A stretch of 64,000 nt of DNA, from assembly GCA_019636755.1 (NCBI GenBank), contig JAHBWZ010000003.1:62001-126000 (forward strand). The letters run 5' to 3'. The notes beneath the pieces were generated by a model, which was not told the DNA's origin, searched no databases, and saw nothing but the letters and a program-made list of their open reading frames with translations. Below, one piece after another: positions 25,887 to 34,263 of this stretch. Position numbers and translations under genes: made by a program. Source of the DNA: Phycisphaeraceae bacterium. Its GTDB lineage: Bacteria > Planctomycetota > Phycisphaerae > Phycisphaerales > SM1A02. Positions within the stretch are counted from its first letter, which is position 1. Each line of letters opens with the position of its first letter.

Positions 25887-26570
25887 TCACCCCGCCCAGT
25901 CCGTTGCCGGGCGATCCCGGAGTCGTGCCAGTCCGCGACTGAGCGCGGACTTGATGGTTCCCAGCGGCGCGTCCAGCTGGATGCTGACCTCCCGGAGCGT
26001 GAAGCCCTGGAGATAGGTCCGCTCGATGACCGTGCGCTGCAGTTCCGGGAGTTCGGCGAGGCGGCGGCGCAGGCCATCGCTCCAGTCGCCCGCCTCCATG
26101 GGCGGACCGTGGAGCGACCCGCCGCCGCCCGGGGCGACCGGTTCCTCCTCCATGCCGCCTTCCGCGGGCCGGACCGAGCCGCGGCGAAGCCGATCGATGA
26201 GGTGCCGGCGGGTGATGAGCATGACCCAGGTGACCAGCTTGGCGCGGCGGGGATCGAACCGGTCCGCGGTCTGCCAGAGCCGGATGAAGATCTCCTGGAC
26301 CGCGTCCTCTGCCTCCTGCTGCGTGGGATGGAACTGCCACGCGACCTTGAACACCAGCGACCCGAAGCGGTCGTACAGCTCCCGGACCGCGGCTTCGTCG
26401 CCGGCCGCGATCCGGTGCATGAGCATCAAGTCCTGCTGGCCCTGTGGATCGGTCGTGGCGCAACTCCCTGGCGCTGTGAAACCGGGCCGTCCCGGCGGAC
26501 CGGGCACCATCGGTGACGTATCCGCCGATGACCTGCCGGCCGACGGCAGGTCCGCGACGGCCCTCCCCAT
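25887..26570 (-). CDS. ECF-type sigma-70 family RNA polymerase sigma factor (SigK-like)
   Basis: 227 residues. Region 2 is HRIAAGDEAAVRELYDRFGSLVFKVAW...DAVQEIFIRLW, with RFDPRRAKLVTWVMLITRRHLIDRLRR in the -10-recognition part. Region 4 is LPELQRTVIERTYLQGFTLREVSIQLDAPLGTIKSALSRGLARLR. These resemble SigK-type ECF factors, which are usually paired with RskA-like anti-sigma proteins, and such a gene follows. The start is uncertain: conserved sequence begins about residue 48, and ATG 26570 gives an unusual Pro/Gly-rich extension. A shorter start upstream of DLMLMHRI is possible but no better codon is visible. Confidence 0.88.
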   Translation of the reverse strand: MGRAVADLPSAGRSSADTSPMVPGPPGRPGFTAPGSCATTDPQGQQDLMLMHRIAAGDEAAVRELYDRFGSLVFKVAWQFHPTQQEAEDAVQEIFIRLWQTADRFDPRRAKLVTWVMLITRRHLIDRLRRGSVRPAEGGMEEEPVAPGGGGSLHGPPMEAGDWSDGLRRRLAELPELQRTVIERTYLQGFTLREVSIQLDAPLGTIKSALSRGLARLRDRPATDWAG

Positions 26571-26925
26571 GCATCGGTGAATCCGTCGGTCCGATGCGAT
26601 GCGGACCGGGCGCGACGACGCGGACTCCGGTCCACGCAGTGTAGCGGGAGGCCGTCACAAACCCGGAAGTTTCCCTCCTCGGCCCCGTCCGTTCCGATGT
26701 ACACTCGGGTGTCGGTTCGAGGACCATGGGGGGGTTCCGGGGCATGCGCCGGGGGCTGCGGCTCGAGGAAACTGGTTCATCGGGAGAGGACACAATCAGG
26801 CCGGCCTTTTCCCCGCCGTGGCGCGGGGGGCCAGCGAGAGGCGTCCTCGCAGCGCGTGGGGCTGCTGCGTGCCAAGGGAGTTCAGACACGAACGAGATCC
26901 AGGCGGTGCGTCGCGGCGCGCCCGG
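26571..26925. other. Divergent regulatory region between sigma factor and prepilin-like genes
   Basis: About 355 bp. It contains a candidate rightward -10 (TACACT, 26700-26705). The frame of the prepilin-like gene stays open through here without a recognisable protein, so I treat it as non-coding. Confidence 0.4.
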
Positions 26926-27615
26926 GTGTCGACGCGCGCCGGCTTCAGCCTGATCGAACTGATCACCGTCCTCGCGGTGGTCGTCCTCCTCACGGGCCTC
27001 CTGCTTCCCGCGCTGACGCATGTCCGTGAGAGTGTGAATCGCGTGCTTTCTGCCTCGAATCTCCGGCAGATCGGACTCGGTGTCACGATGTACGACCGGG
27101 ACTACAACGTCCTGCCGTACTCCAGGGAACTGCGGTTCCATCGCCCGCACGAGCTGATGGCGGCGTGGGCGGGCACCCAGACCGGCTGGGACGGACTGGG
27201 CCGGCTCTGGAGCGGGCACTATGTCAGCAGCCCGGAGGTGTTCTATTCACCGAGCCACCGGGGCCTTCATCCATTCGCCCGCTACACGTCCGAGTGGATG
27301 TCGCCGACCGGCGCAAGGATCTACATGAACTACCACTACGGTGGTGATGTGGACTGGCTGCAGGTCTCCCGGCGCCGATCGCTTGCCTCCGGAATCGAGA
27401 TTCTGCTCGCGACCGACGGTCTGCGCACCCGAAGCGACTTCAACCACCGCGTCGGTATGAACCAGCTTCGAGGAGACGGCTCCGTCCGCTGGCGCGAAGA
27501 CAACTCGATCTACGACTCCCTGCCGATCGACATCTCGGTCCACGCGCCTCCGCCCGCGGATCTTGAGTCGATCGTCCGGGCGTTCCGGACCATCGAATCC
27601 GGGCCGGAGGATTGA
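26926..27615 (+). CDS. Prepilin-like protein with N-terminal methylation motif
   Basis: 229 residues from GTG 26926. The type IV prepilin motif AGFSLIELITVLAVVVLLTG (G before F, Glu at +5) is right at the N-terminus, followed by a long hydrophobic helix (LLPALTHVRESVNRVLSASNLRQIGLG). The rest resembles the planctomycete pseudopilins with H-X9-DG-type ends: EILLATDGLR, FNHRVGMNQLRGDGSVRW. It would be cleaved by a prepilin peptidase and may enter a pseudopilus. GTG 26926 was chosen because it gives a short leader peptide (VSTRAG); no Shine-Dalgarno supports it. The pilMNOP-B cluster is 12 kb away. It overlaps the next gene by 4 bp. Confidence 0.75.
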   Translation: MSTRAGFSLIELITVLAVVVLLTGLLLPALTHVRESVNRVLSASNLRQIGLGVTMYDRDYNVLPYSRELRFHRPHELMAAWAGTQTGWDGLGRLWSGHYVSSPEVFYSPSHRGLHPFARYTSEWMSPTGARIYMNYHYGGDVDWLQVSRRRSLASGIEILLATDGLRTRSDFNHRVGMNQLRGDGSVRWREDNSIYDSLPIDISVHAPPPADLESIVRAFRTIESGPED

Positions 27616-29591
27616 CGAAGATCCGCACGTTCGTGACCGGAGCGGCCGGCTTCATCGGGTCGCATCTCTGTGGTGCGCTGCTCGATCGCGGTGATGTCGT
27701 CGTCGGTCTGGACAACTTCGACCCGTTCTACCCGCGCCGGTTGAAGGAGCGCAACCTTGCTCCGCTGACGGCACGAGGACTGGCGTTCAACGAGGTCGAC
27801 CTCCGCGACGCGGAGTCGCTCCGCGGCGTCATCGTCGAGGCGAAACCGGACCGGATCTTCCACCTCGCGGCCCTGGCCGGCGTCCGGCCGAGCATGCAGC
27901 GGCCGGCGGCGTACGCGGAGGTCAATGTCACCGGCACCGTCCATCTGCTGGAGGCGGCACGGTCCGCGGGGGTGCGCGACGTGGTCTTCGCGTCCAGTTC
28001 CAGTGTCTACGGGAATTGCAGCGCGGTGCCGTTCCGGGAGACCGACGCCTGCACCGAGCCGATCAGCCCGTATGCCGCCACCAAGCGCTCGGGCGAACTC
28101 CTCTGCGGGACCTGGGCACAACTCTTCGGGATGTCCATCGGATCCCTCCGGTTCTTCACGGTGTACGGCCCGGCACAGCGGCCGGACCTGGCGATCGCGC
28201 AGTTCCTGGCGCGGGTCTCGGCCGGGGACCCGATCACGCTGTTCGGCGACGGGACCACCAGCCGGGACTACACCTATGTCGATGATGTGATCCGCGGTGT
28301 GCTCGCCGCCGGCGAGGTCGTCGCGGGCGCCGCGGCCGGGTCGCATCGGATCTGGAACCTGGGCGGTTCGAGGCCGGTGTCGCTCCTCGATCTCGTCCGG
28401 AAGATCGAGGTGGTCGTCGGCCGGAGCGCGGAGATCACGTGGGCGCCGCCGCAGATGGGTGACGTGGACCGGACCTGCGCCGATACCACGCGAAGCCACG
28501 CCGAACTGGGGTTCACGCCTCGGGTGGTGCTCGAGGAGGGGCTGGCGCGCCAGTGGACGTGGTATCGGCAGCAGCGCTGACTGGCGGCGCTCCCCGCCGC
28601 GCGCGGGGTCCGCGCGGCGCGAGAGATGCGTGATCGTGGGACGATGCCGCCCGATCCCCGCGCGAAGCACGGCGCTCCGGGTGCAGGCCATGTCACCGAG
28701 CAGCAGAACATGGTCAATGTGCACGAGCGGGCGCGTGCGCGGGTAGGTTCCCGCCCACCCTGTGCCGGCCTCGTCGAACGCGTGCCGCGCGCCGGGAAAG
28801 GCGCGTCGGATCGACGCGGCGCCGCGCGGAATGTTGAAGTCTCCGACCACCAGGTCGGGCGTCGGCGCGTCCGCCGATTCCAGCAGGGCGGTGAGTCGCG
28901 CGACCACGGCGCTCCGGGGGAGTTTCGGATCCGACGGAAGATCCACGACCAGGATGTCGAGCGTGCCCACCGGCGCCGCCGCCTGGACGCTGAGCCAGGC
29001 GGCGGTGATTCCCTCCGACTCCACGAGCGTGCGGAACGCGTGGACAGGCAGCCGCGTCAGGATCACGAATCCGCCGGCGCGCCGTGGACGATGGTCAGGT
29101 CCCAGCCACGCCAGGATCGCGGGGTCGCGATGGGCGGCGGCGCTGTCGGTCAGGATGGCGATGTCCGGATCCGCGCCGAGGATCACGTCCGCGACCAGGC
29201 TGGTCCGCCCGCGGACCGGCGTGGCGATCGTCCAGTGAAGCAGGGAGAGTCCGGTCGAGGGGCGTGCCGAGAGCGTGATCACGCGGTTGTCGACCGCCAG
29301 CCAGAAGAGAAGCGCTCCGAGCAGCGCCGCGCTCCAGGCGCGGGCGGCCCGCGGCTGCTTCCGGCGCGGCGACTCAGCGGCGACCAGGACGAGCCCGGCC
29401 GCGGCGACGAGCGGCGGCACGAAGGAGGGAATCCACGAGATCCACTGCGTGACGATGAAACGGTCCGAGAGCACGCGACCGGCGCACCATCCCAGCAGCG
29501 CAAGAAGACACGCGCCACGCAGCATCCGCACGATCGTGTCGAGCCGCGACCGGCGATGGCGCGGCGCGGGTCTGGCGACGTCAGTGGGCAT
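27510..29591 (-). CDS. Endonuclease/exonuclease/phosphatase-family membrane protein; frame runs on antisense to the epimerase
   Basis: The recognisable protein is encoded by about 29591-28600 (~330 residues). Three hydrophobic helices at the N-terminus are followed by a domain of the EEP (DNase I-like) superfamily: NRVITLSARP at its start, ILGADPDIAILTDSA, LDILVVDLPSDP, DLVVGDFNIPRGAAS and HIDHVLLLGD with RHRPTITHLS. The family hydrolyses phosphodiesters or phosphomonoesters; the substrate is unknown. The expected stop after THLSRR is missing: the frame stays open to 27510 and crosses the whole epimerase gene on the other strand. I regard the extension as probably not functional protein. ATG 29591 overlaps the CysQ-like stop by 11 nt. 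Confidence 0.6.
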   Translation of the reverse strand: MPTDVARPAPRHRRSRLDTIVRMLRGACLLALLGWCAGRVLSDRFIVTQWISWIPSFVPPLVAAAGLVLVAAESPRRKQPRAARAWSAALLGALLFWLAVDNRVITLSARPSTGLSLLHWTIATPVRGRTSLVADVILGADPDIAILTDSAAAHRDPAILAWLGPDHRPRRAGGFVILTRLPVHAFRTLVESEGITAAWLSVQAAAPVGTLDILVVDLPSDPKLPRSAVVARLTALLESADAPTPDLVVGDFNIPRGAASIRRAFPGARHAFDEAGTGWAGTYPRTRPLVHIDHVLLLGDMACTRSAVLRAGIGRHRPTITHLSRRADPARGGERRQSALLPIPRPLARQPLLEHHPRREPQFGVASRGIGAGPVHVTHLRRRPRDLRAPADDHLDLPDEIEERHRPRTAQVPDPMRPGRGARDDLAGGEHTADHIIDIGVVPAGGPVAEQRDRVPGRDPRQELRDRQVRPLCRAVHREEPEGSDGHPEELCPGPAEEFARALGGGIRADRLGAGVGLPERHRAAIPVDTGTGREDHVAHPRGPCRLQQMDGAGDIDLRVRRRPLHARPDAGQGREVEDPVRFRLDDDAAERLRVAEVDLVERQSSCRQRSKVALLQPARVERVEVVQTDDDITAIEQRTTEMRPDEAGRSGHERADLRQSSGPDSMVRNARTIDSRSAGGGAWTEMSIGRES
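27612..28580 (+). CDS. NAD-dependent sugar-nucleotide epimerase/dehydratase (UDP-glucuronate epimerase-like)
   Basis: 322-residue extended SDR. The N-terminus has TFVTGAAGFIGSHLCGALLD and the DNFDPFYPRRLKERNL stretch typical of UDP-glucuronate 4-epimerases. FHLAALAGVRPSMQRPAAYA, SSSSVYGN, the catalytic SPYAATKRSGE and LRFFTVYGPAQRPDLAI follow, and VDDVIRGV lies later. It would change the sugar stereochemistry of a nucleotide sugar for exopolysaccharide or LPS. The start is probably TTG 27612, overlapping the stop of the prepilin-like gene (TTGA); GGAGG is only 1 nt before it, so the start is unsure, but no other codon fits the family N-terminus. Confidence 0.88.
   Translation: MTKIRTFVTGAAGFIGSHLCGALLDRGDVVVGLDNFDPFYPRRLKERNLAPLTARGLAFNEVDLRDAESLRGVIVEAKPDRIFHLAALAGVRPSMQRPAAYAEVNVTGTVHLLEAARSAGVRDVVFASSSSVYGNCSAVPFRETDACTEPISPYAATKRSGELLCGTWAQLFGMSIGSLRFFTVYGPAQRPDLAIAQFLARVSAGDPITLFGDGTTSRDYTYVDDVIRGVLAAGEVVAGAAAGSHRIWNLGGSRPVSLLDLVRKIEVVVGRSAEITWAPPQMGDVDRTCADTTRSHAELGFTPRVVLEEGLARQWTWYRQQR
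28596..28618. terminator. GC-rich hairpin after the epimerase gene
   Basis: GCCGCGCG and CGCGCGGC form a perfect 8-bp stem with a 7-nt loop just after the epimerase stop, where the convergent EEP-family gene would be expected to end. No T-run, so termination is uncertain. Confidence 0.35.
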
Positions 29592-30597
29592 GGGCGGGAT
29601 CGCGGTCGATCCGCAGCGCCGCCAGCAGAGGCGATGCGAGATCGCTCCGGCAGCACAGGATGCCGCGGTTCGCCGCGAGCGTGATGCCGCGGGAGAAGTC
29701 GAGCGGGCGACCCACCGTATCGAGAACCACGGCGCCCGCTTCCGTTGCGACAAGCCATCCGGCAGCGTGATCCCAGATGCGCTCCTCATAGCCGGCCCGG
29801 GTCGGCAGCCGGAGGTAGACATCGGCGCGGTCCGCTGCGACCAGCGCGTACTTGCACTGGCTGTCGACCCGGACGAACGCGGTCCCCCGGCCGAGCGCAT
29901 CGGCCACGCGGTGGGCGGCGTGCTGGTCGCTGTGTGCGGCTTCGACCGATTCGCAGATCCGCACCGGGCCGGGATGGTCGGGCGGCGCGGTGCGGATGCG
30001 CCGGCGCGTGGCGCCGTCGGAGAACGGTGACTGTTCCGCGATCTGCCACGCCCCCGCGCCGCGCCCGGCGCTGAAGAGTGATCCCGCGTCGGCGGAGACC
30101 GACACGCCGCCGTCCGGCGCGGGATCCAGGACGGGGCATCCCAGGACACCCGCGATGACCTCGCCGCGGGTGATCAGCGCGAGCGCGACGGCGAACTGGC
30201 CCCCGCGCAGGAACCCCTTGGTGCCGTCGATGGGATCGAGCGCGTAGAAGGTGCCGGCGGTCGCGTCGTGGCATCCGCGATCGATCGCGTCGAGGACCTG
30301 TTCTGCGGAGAGGTCAGGTTCGACATGGTGTATCGCCTCGACGACCGCGTCGAGCATGGGGCGGTTGGCGGCTTCGCGCAACGCGTCGGCGCGCTCTTCG
30401 CCGACGATCGGAATGTCGGGTGAGACGGCCAGGAGCGCGTGCGCCACGAAGCCCTGGACGGCGAAATCCGCGACGGTGACCGGAGAACGATCGTCCTTCG
30501 AAAGCCGCCGCAGTCGCTCCAGATCCCCGCGGACCGCGCGCGCGACCCGGCCCGCATCGGCGACGATCCGGGCGAGTTCGGCAGCGTCGACAGGCAT
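29581..30597 (-). CDS. 3'(2'),5'-bisphosphate nucleotidase (CysQ/HAL2-like)
   Basis: 338 residues of the inositol-monophosphatase superfamily. The metal-binding motifs are VTVADFAVQ, IVGEERAD, the DPIDGTKGFLRGGQFAVA signature and WDHAAGWLVATEAGA at the C-terminus. The 'KGFLRGGQ' form after DPIDGT is characteristic of HAL2-type nucleotidases, which convert 3'-phosphoadenosine 5'-phosphate to AMP and so relieve sulfate-assimilation by-products. ATG 30597 follows a TATCAT box by 6 nt. It is the first gene of a pair with the EEP-family gene (11-nt overlap), and is divergent from the S41 peptidase. Confidence 0.88.
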   Translation of the reverse strand: MPVDAAELARIVADAGRVARAVRGDLERLRRLSKDDRSPVTVADFAVQGFVAHALLAVSPDIPIVGEERADALREAANRPMLDAVVEAIHHVEPDLSAEQVLDAIDRGCHDATAGTFYALDPIDGTKGFLRGGQFAVALALITRGEVIAGVLGCPVLDPAPDGGVSVSADAGSLFSAGRGAGAWQIAEQSPFSDGATRRRIRTAPPDHPGPVRICESVEAAHSDQHAAHRVADALGRGTAFVRVDSQCKYALVAADRADVYLRLPTRAGYEERIWDHAAGWLVATEAGAVVLDTVGRPLDFSRGITLAANRGILCCRSDLASPLLAALRIDRDPAHAH

Positions 30598-30603
30598 CGC
30601 GGC

Positions 30604-30609
30604 ATGATA
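30604..30609 (-). promoter_or_regulatory. -10 box of a probable leaderless promoter (CysQ-like gene)
   Basis: On the minus strand TATCAT lies 6 nt before ATG 30597, with no Shine-Dalgarno between. Confidence 0.5.
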
Positions 30610-30732
30610 CGGGGGCGGTTCGGACGGGTGCGCGCGTCGGCCGGCGCGGAACCGGGCATCGTGCGGAATCTGGCCATCGCGCCGCGCGGATCGTACGGTG
30701 CGGACTTCCCGGCACGTGAGGAGACCTCCGGC

Positions 30733-32562
30733 ATGAGCGTCCTGACCGTACTCGCGATCGCACTGTCCGGCCCCGTCTGTGCGGCATCTGTATCGGCGCA
30801 GGGCGGGCCCGCGCAGGACGGGCCTGCGCAGGAGCTGTCCCGATCTCTTCCCGACCGCGCGCTCGCCAACCTGGAGGCGTTCGCCAGGCTCTTCGGCTGG
30901 ATCCGCTGGTTCCATCCCAGCGACGAGGCCGTCGCGGCGGACTGGGAGCGACTGCTCATCGATCACATGGCGCTCGTGGAGCGCGCGGAGGATTCCGAGG
31001 TGCTCGTGGCGCGGCTGGCCGACGCGTTCCGCGACGTGGCGCCGAGCCTCGTGCTCGGAACCGGCGAACCGCCCGCCGATGCGGCGTCGCGCATCGACCT
31101 GCCGGCCTCGGCGCGGTCCATCCGCTGGGTTCACCTGGGCGTGGGAGTCGGTCTCCGGCCCTCCGGCGCGCCGGAGGCATCGTCTGTCTATCGGAGCACA
31201 CGCATCCCGCGCTCAGAACCGGTCCAGGATCCCGAGCGGATCGTCCGAAGACTGCCGGGTGGCGGGTGGTGCGCGTTCGCCGCGGCGCTGCCGCTGGTGG
31301 ACGGCGCCACCCTGCCGCGCGCCGCGGCCGGGCGAGACGCGGCGTCGCGCCTCGCGCATGACCGCCCGCCTGCGAGCGGTGATCGCGAGGTGCGCCTTGC
31401 CGCGGTCATGACGGCCTGGAACATCATGCAGCACTTCTATCCCTACTTCGGGCCCGGCACCGACGCGGCGCCCGCCGAAGTGGATGCCGACTGGGACGCC
31501 GCGCTGCGCGAGGCGCTTGCATCCGCGGCGACCGATCCGGACGACACCGCGTTCCTTCGGACGCTTCGACGACTCGTCCATCACCTGCACGACGGCCACG
31601 GAGGCGTGCATGCGCCGCATCTCGTCCAGCGGACCAGGCTGCCGTTCGACTGCCGGTGGATCGAGGAGGCGCTGGTGGTGACCGGCGTGGTCGCCGATGC
31701 CGCCCCACTCGCCGTCGGCGATGTCATCGAGGCGATCGACGGGCGACCCGTCCTCGAACTGCGTGACGAAGTGGAACGGACCGTCTCCGCGGCGACGGCG
31801 GGCTGGCGGCGCCACATGTCCGCGCAGGCCATCGTCACCACGTTCGAGACCCGCCCGACGGTCCTGCTCGGCGTGCGGGGCGATGGCGCGTCGACGCGCC
31901 TGGTCGAGGTCTCCCGTGTCCCGATCGGCCTTCGACCGGCCCCATGGACGACGCGCCCGGCGAACGGCGATCGGCCTGCGGACGGCATCATCTACTTCGA
32001 TCTCTGCGGCGCGCCACTGGCCGCGTTGACGCCGCACCTGCCCGCGATGGCCGAGGCGAAGGGCGTCATCTTCGATCTCCGCGGGTATCCCGACAGCGCG
32101 GCGACCGCGGCGCTCCAGCATCTCGCGGACGACGTCCTGGCGAGCGCCCGATGGATCATTCCGCGGACGAGCCTGCCGGACCGGCTTCAGCGGGAGTTCG
32201 TGGAGTTTCCGGGCTGGCGGCTGCCGCCGCTCGAGCCGCGCATCCGTGGCCGCGTCGCCTTCCTGACGGACGCCCGTGCGATCAGTTACGCGGAGTCGAT
32301 CCTCGGCATCGTGGAGCAGTACCGGCTGGGCGAGATCGTCGGCGAGCGCACCGCGGGGACCAACGGCAACGTGAATCCGCTGGTCCTTCCCGGCGGCTTC
32401 CACGTGTCGTGGACCGGAATGCGCGTGCGGAAACACGACCACTCGGCGCACCACGGCATCGGCATCGCGCCGACCGTCCCGGTGGCGCCGACCATCGGCG
32501 GCATCCGCGCCGGGCGGGACAAGGTGCTCGAGCGCGCGGTCGCGTTGCTGACGGCTTCGTGA
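30733..32562 (+). CDS. Secreted S41-family peptidase (C-terminal-processing type)
   Basis: 609 residues. A signal peptide (VLTVLAIALSGPVCAASVSAQ) precedes a helical N-terminal domain beginning LANLEAFARLFGWIRWFHP, which is typical of large S41 peptidases. A PDZ-like segment (VVADAAPLAVGDVIEAIDG) follows around residue 320. The catalytic core has VIFDLRGYPDS, then the Ser-containing AISYAESILG and GEIVGERTAGTNGNVN. These enzymes cleave peptides near their C-termini outside the cytoplasm. ATG 30733 has GAGGAG upstream with a 10-nt gap and starts right before the signal peptide. It is convergent with atpA (45 bp apart). Confidence 0.85.
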   Translation: MSVLTVLAIALSGPVCAASVSAQGGPAQDGPAQELSRSLPDRALANLEAFARLFGWIRWFHPSDEAVAADWERLLIDHMALVERAEDSEVLVARLADAFRDVAPSLVLGTGEPPADAASRIDLPASARSIRWVHLGVGVGLRPSGAPEASSVYRSTRIPRSEPVQDPERIVRRLPGGGWCAFAAALPLVDGATLPRAAAGRDAASRLAHDRPPASGDREVRLAAVMTAWNIMQHFYPYFGPGTDAAPAEVDADWDAALREALASAATDPDDTAFLRTLRRLVHHLHDGHGGVHAPHLVQRTRLPFDCRWIEEALVVTGVVADAAPLAVGDVIEAIDGRPVLELRDEVERTVSAATAGWRRHMSAQAIVTTFETRPTVLLGVRGDGASTRLVEVSRVPIGLRPAPWTTRPANGDRPADGIIYFDLCGAPLAALTPHLPAMAEAKGVIFDLRGYPDSAATAALQHLADDVLASARWIIPRTSLPDRLQREFVEFPGWRLPPLEPRIRGRVAFLTDARAISYAESILGIVEQYRLGEIVGERTAGTNGNVNPLVLPGGFHVSWTGMRVRKHDHSAHHGIGIAPTVPVAPTIGGIRAGRDKVLERAVALLTAS

Positions 32563-32607
32563 ACGTGCGGCGCGGACCGGACCGGGCCTTCGGCGCGGCC
32601 GGCGGGG

Positions 32608-34155
32608 TCAGCCCTTCCACGTCTGCTTGCAGCGACCGACCTCGCTGCGGAAGTCCGCCTCCAGGCCCTTGAAGGAGCGGGCACTGCTCAGTCTGTCGCG
32701 GAGCGCACGCGCGGGGCCGTTGAAGTGGTCCAGCAGCGCCCGTTCGAAGTCGTGCACCTTGTTCAGCGGCACGTCGTCCAGGAAGCCGCTGGATCCGGCG
32801 AAGATCGAGATGCACTGGTCGATGACGTCGAAGGGCATGAACTGGCCCTGCTTCAGCAGTTCGACCATGCGCGCTCCGCGGTCGAGCTGCCGCTGGGACG
32901 CGGGATCGAGTTCCGTGCCGAGCTGGGCGAACGCCTCGAGTTCGCGGAAGGCCGCCAGGTCCAGCCGAAGCGATCCGGCCACTTCCTTCATCGCCTTGAT
33001 CTGCGCGTTGCCGCCGACGCGGGACACCGAGATGCCGACGTTGATCGCGGGGCGGACGCCCGCGGCGAAGAGTTCCGGCTGCAGGTAGATCTGTCCGTCC
33101 GTGATGGAGATCACGTTCGTCGGGATGTACGCGGAGACGTCGCCTTCCTGCGTCTCGATGATCGGCAGGGCGGTCAGAGATCCACCGCCGTTCTCGTCGG
33201 AGAGCTTGGTCGCGCGCTCCAGCAGTCGGCTGTGCAGGTAGAAGACGTCGCCGGGGTACGCCTCGCGGCCCGGCGGGCGGCGAAGCAGCAGGGAGAGCTG
33301 CCGGTATGCCACGGCCTGCTTCGACAGGTCGTCATAGATGCACAGCGCGTGCTTCGGCGTCCGGCCCTCCTTGCCCTGCCACATGAAGTACTCGCCCATC
33401 GCGCAGCCGGCGTACGGGGCGATGTACTGGAGCGGTGCAGGATCGGATGCGCCGGCGACGACGACGATCGTGTAATCCATCGCACCGTTGGCACGCAGCA
33501 TCTCGACCACCGACGCGACGGTCGACTCCTTCTGGCCGACGGCAACGTAGATGCAGACGATCGCGTCCGGTGTTCCCCAGTACTGCTTCTGGTTGATGAT
33601 CGTGTCGACGGCGACGGCAGTCTTGCCGGTCTTCCGGTCGCCGATGATGAGTTCGCGCTGTCCGCGGCCGATCGGGATCATGGAGTCGATCGCCTTCACG
33701 CCGGTCTGCAGCGGTTCCTTCACCGGCTGCCGGAATGCGATGCCCGGGGCGACGATGTCCAGCTTCATCGTGGTCTTCGCGCTGATCGCCGGACCGCCGT
33801 CGAGCGGGCGCCCGAGCGGATCCACGACGCGCCCGAGCATCTCCTCGCCGGCCGGGATCTCCAGCAGGCGTCCGGTGGAGCGGACCGTGTTGCCTTCCTC
33901 GACCGCCAGCGTGTTGCCGTAGATCGTCGCGCCGACGGTGTCGAGTTCCAGGTTCATCACCTGGCCCATCACCGGCCCGGTCTTCGTCTCGAACTCCAGC
34001 AGTTCGCCGGCCATCGCGTTGGAGAGTCCGTAGATTCGGGCGATGCCGTCGCCCACTTCCACGACACGGCCGACTTCGGAGATCTCCAGGGCACTGGAGA
34101 AGTGCTCGATCTCCTGGCGGATGACGGAGGTGATCTCTTCGGTCCGGATCTTCAC
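32608..34155 (-). CDS. atpA: F1F0 ATP synthase subunit alpha
   Basis: 515 residues. P-loop [11 protein letters not shown], then [28 protein letters not shown] and the ATP synthase alpha/beta signature region around [14 protein letters not shown]. The N-terminus [18 protein letters not shown] is typical. Alpha forms the non-catalytic nucleotide sites of F1. The start is GTG 34155 with GAGGAAAC upstream. It is last in its cluster: the next gene is a convergent S41 peptidase, so atpG, atpD and atpC are missing from the expected place. The gap to the upstream SIMPL gene is 108 bp. Confidence 0.96.
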   Translation of the reverse strand: MKIRTEEITSVIRQEIEHFSSALEISEVGRVVEVGDGIARIYGLSNAMAGELLEFETKTGPVMGQVMNLELDTVGATIYGNTLAVEEGNTVRSTGRLLEIPAGEEMLGRVVDPLGRPLDGGPAISAKTTMKLDIVAPGIAFRQPVKEPLQTGVKAIDSMIPIGRGQRELIIGDRKTGKTAVAVDTIINQKQYWGTPDAIVCIYVAVGQKESTVASVVEMLRANGAMDYTIVVVAGASDPAPLQYIAPYAGCAMGEYFMWQGKEGRTPKHALCIYDDLSKQAVAYRQLSLLLRRPPGREAYPGDVFYLHSRLLERATKLSDENGGGSLTALPIIETQEGDVSAYIPTNVISITDGQIYLQPELFAAGVRPAINVGISVSRVGGNAQIKAMKEVAGSLRLDLAAFRELEAFAQLGTELDPASQRQLDRGARMVELLKQGQFMPFDVIDQCISIFAGSSGFLDDVPLNKVHDFERALLDHFNGPARALRDRLSSARSFKGLEADFRSEVGRCKQTWKG

Positions 34156-34263
34156 GGTCGTTTCCTCTGCGATGGTCGGGGCCTGCCTGGCCCGGACAGG
34201 GGGCGTTGGTGATGGCGTCTGACCGGGCCCGCGGGGCGGCGCCGGGGGCATCGGGCGTGCGGT

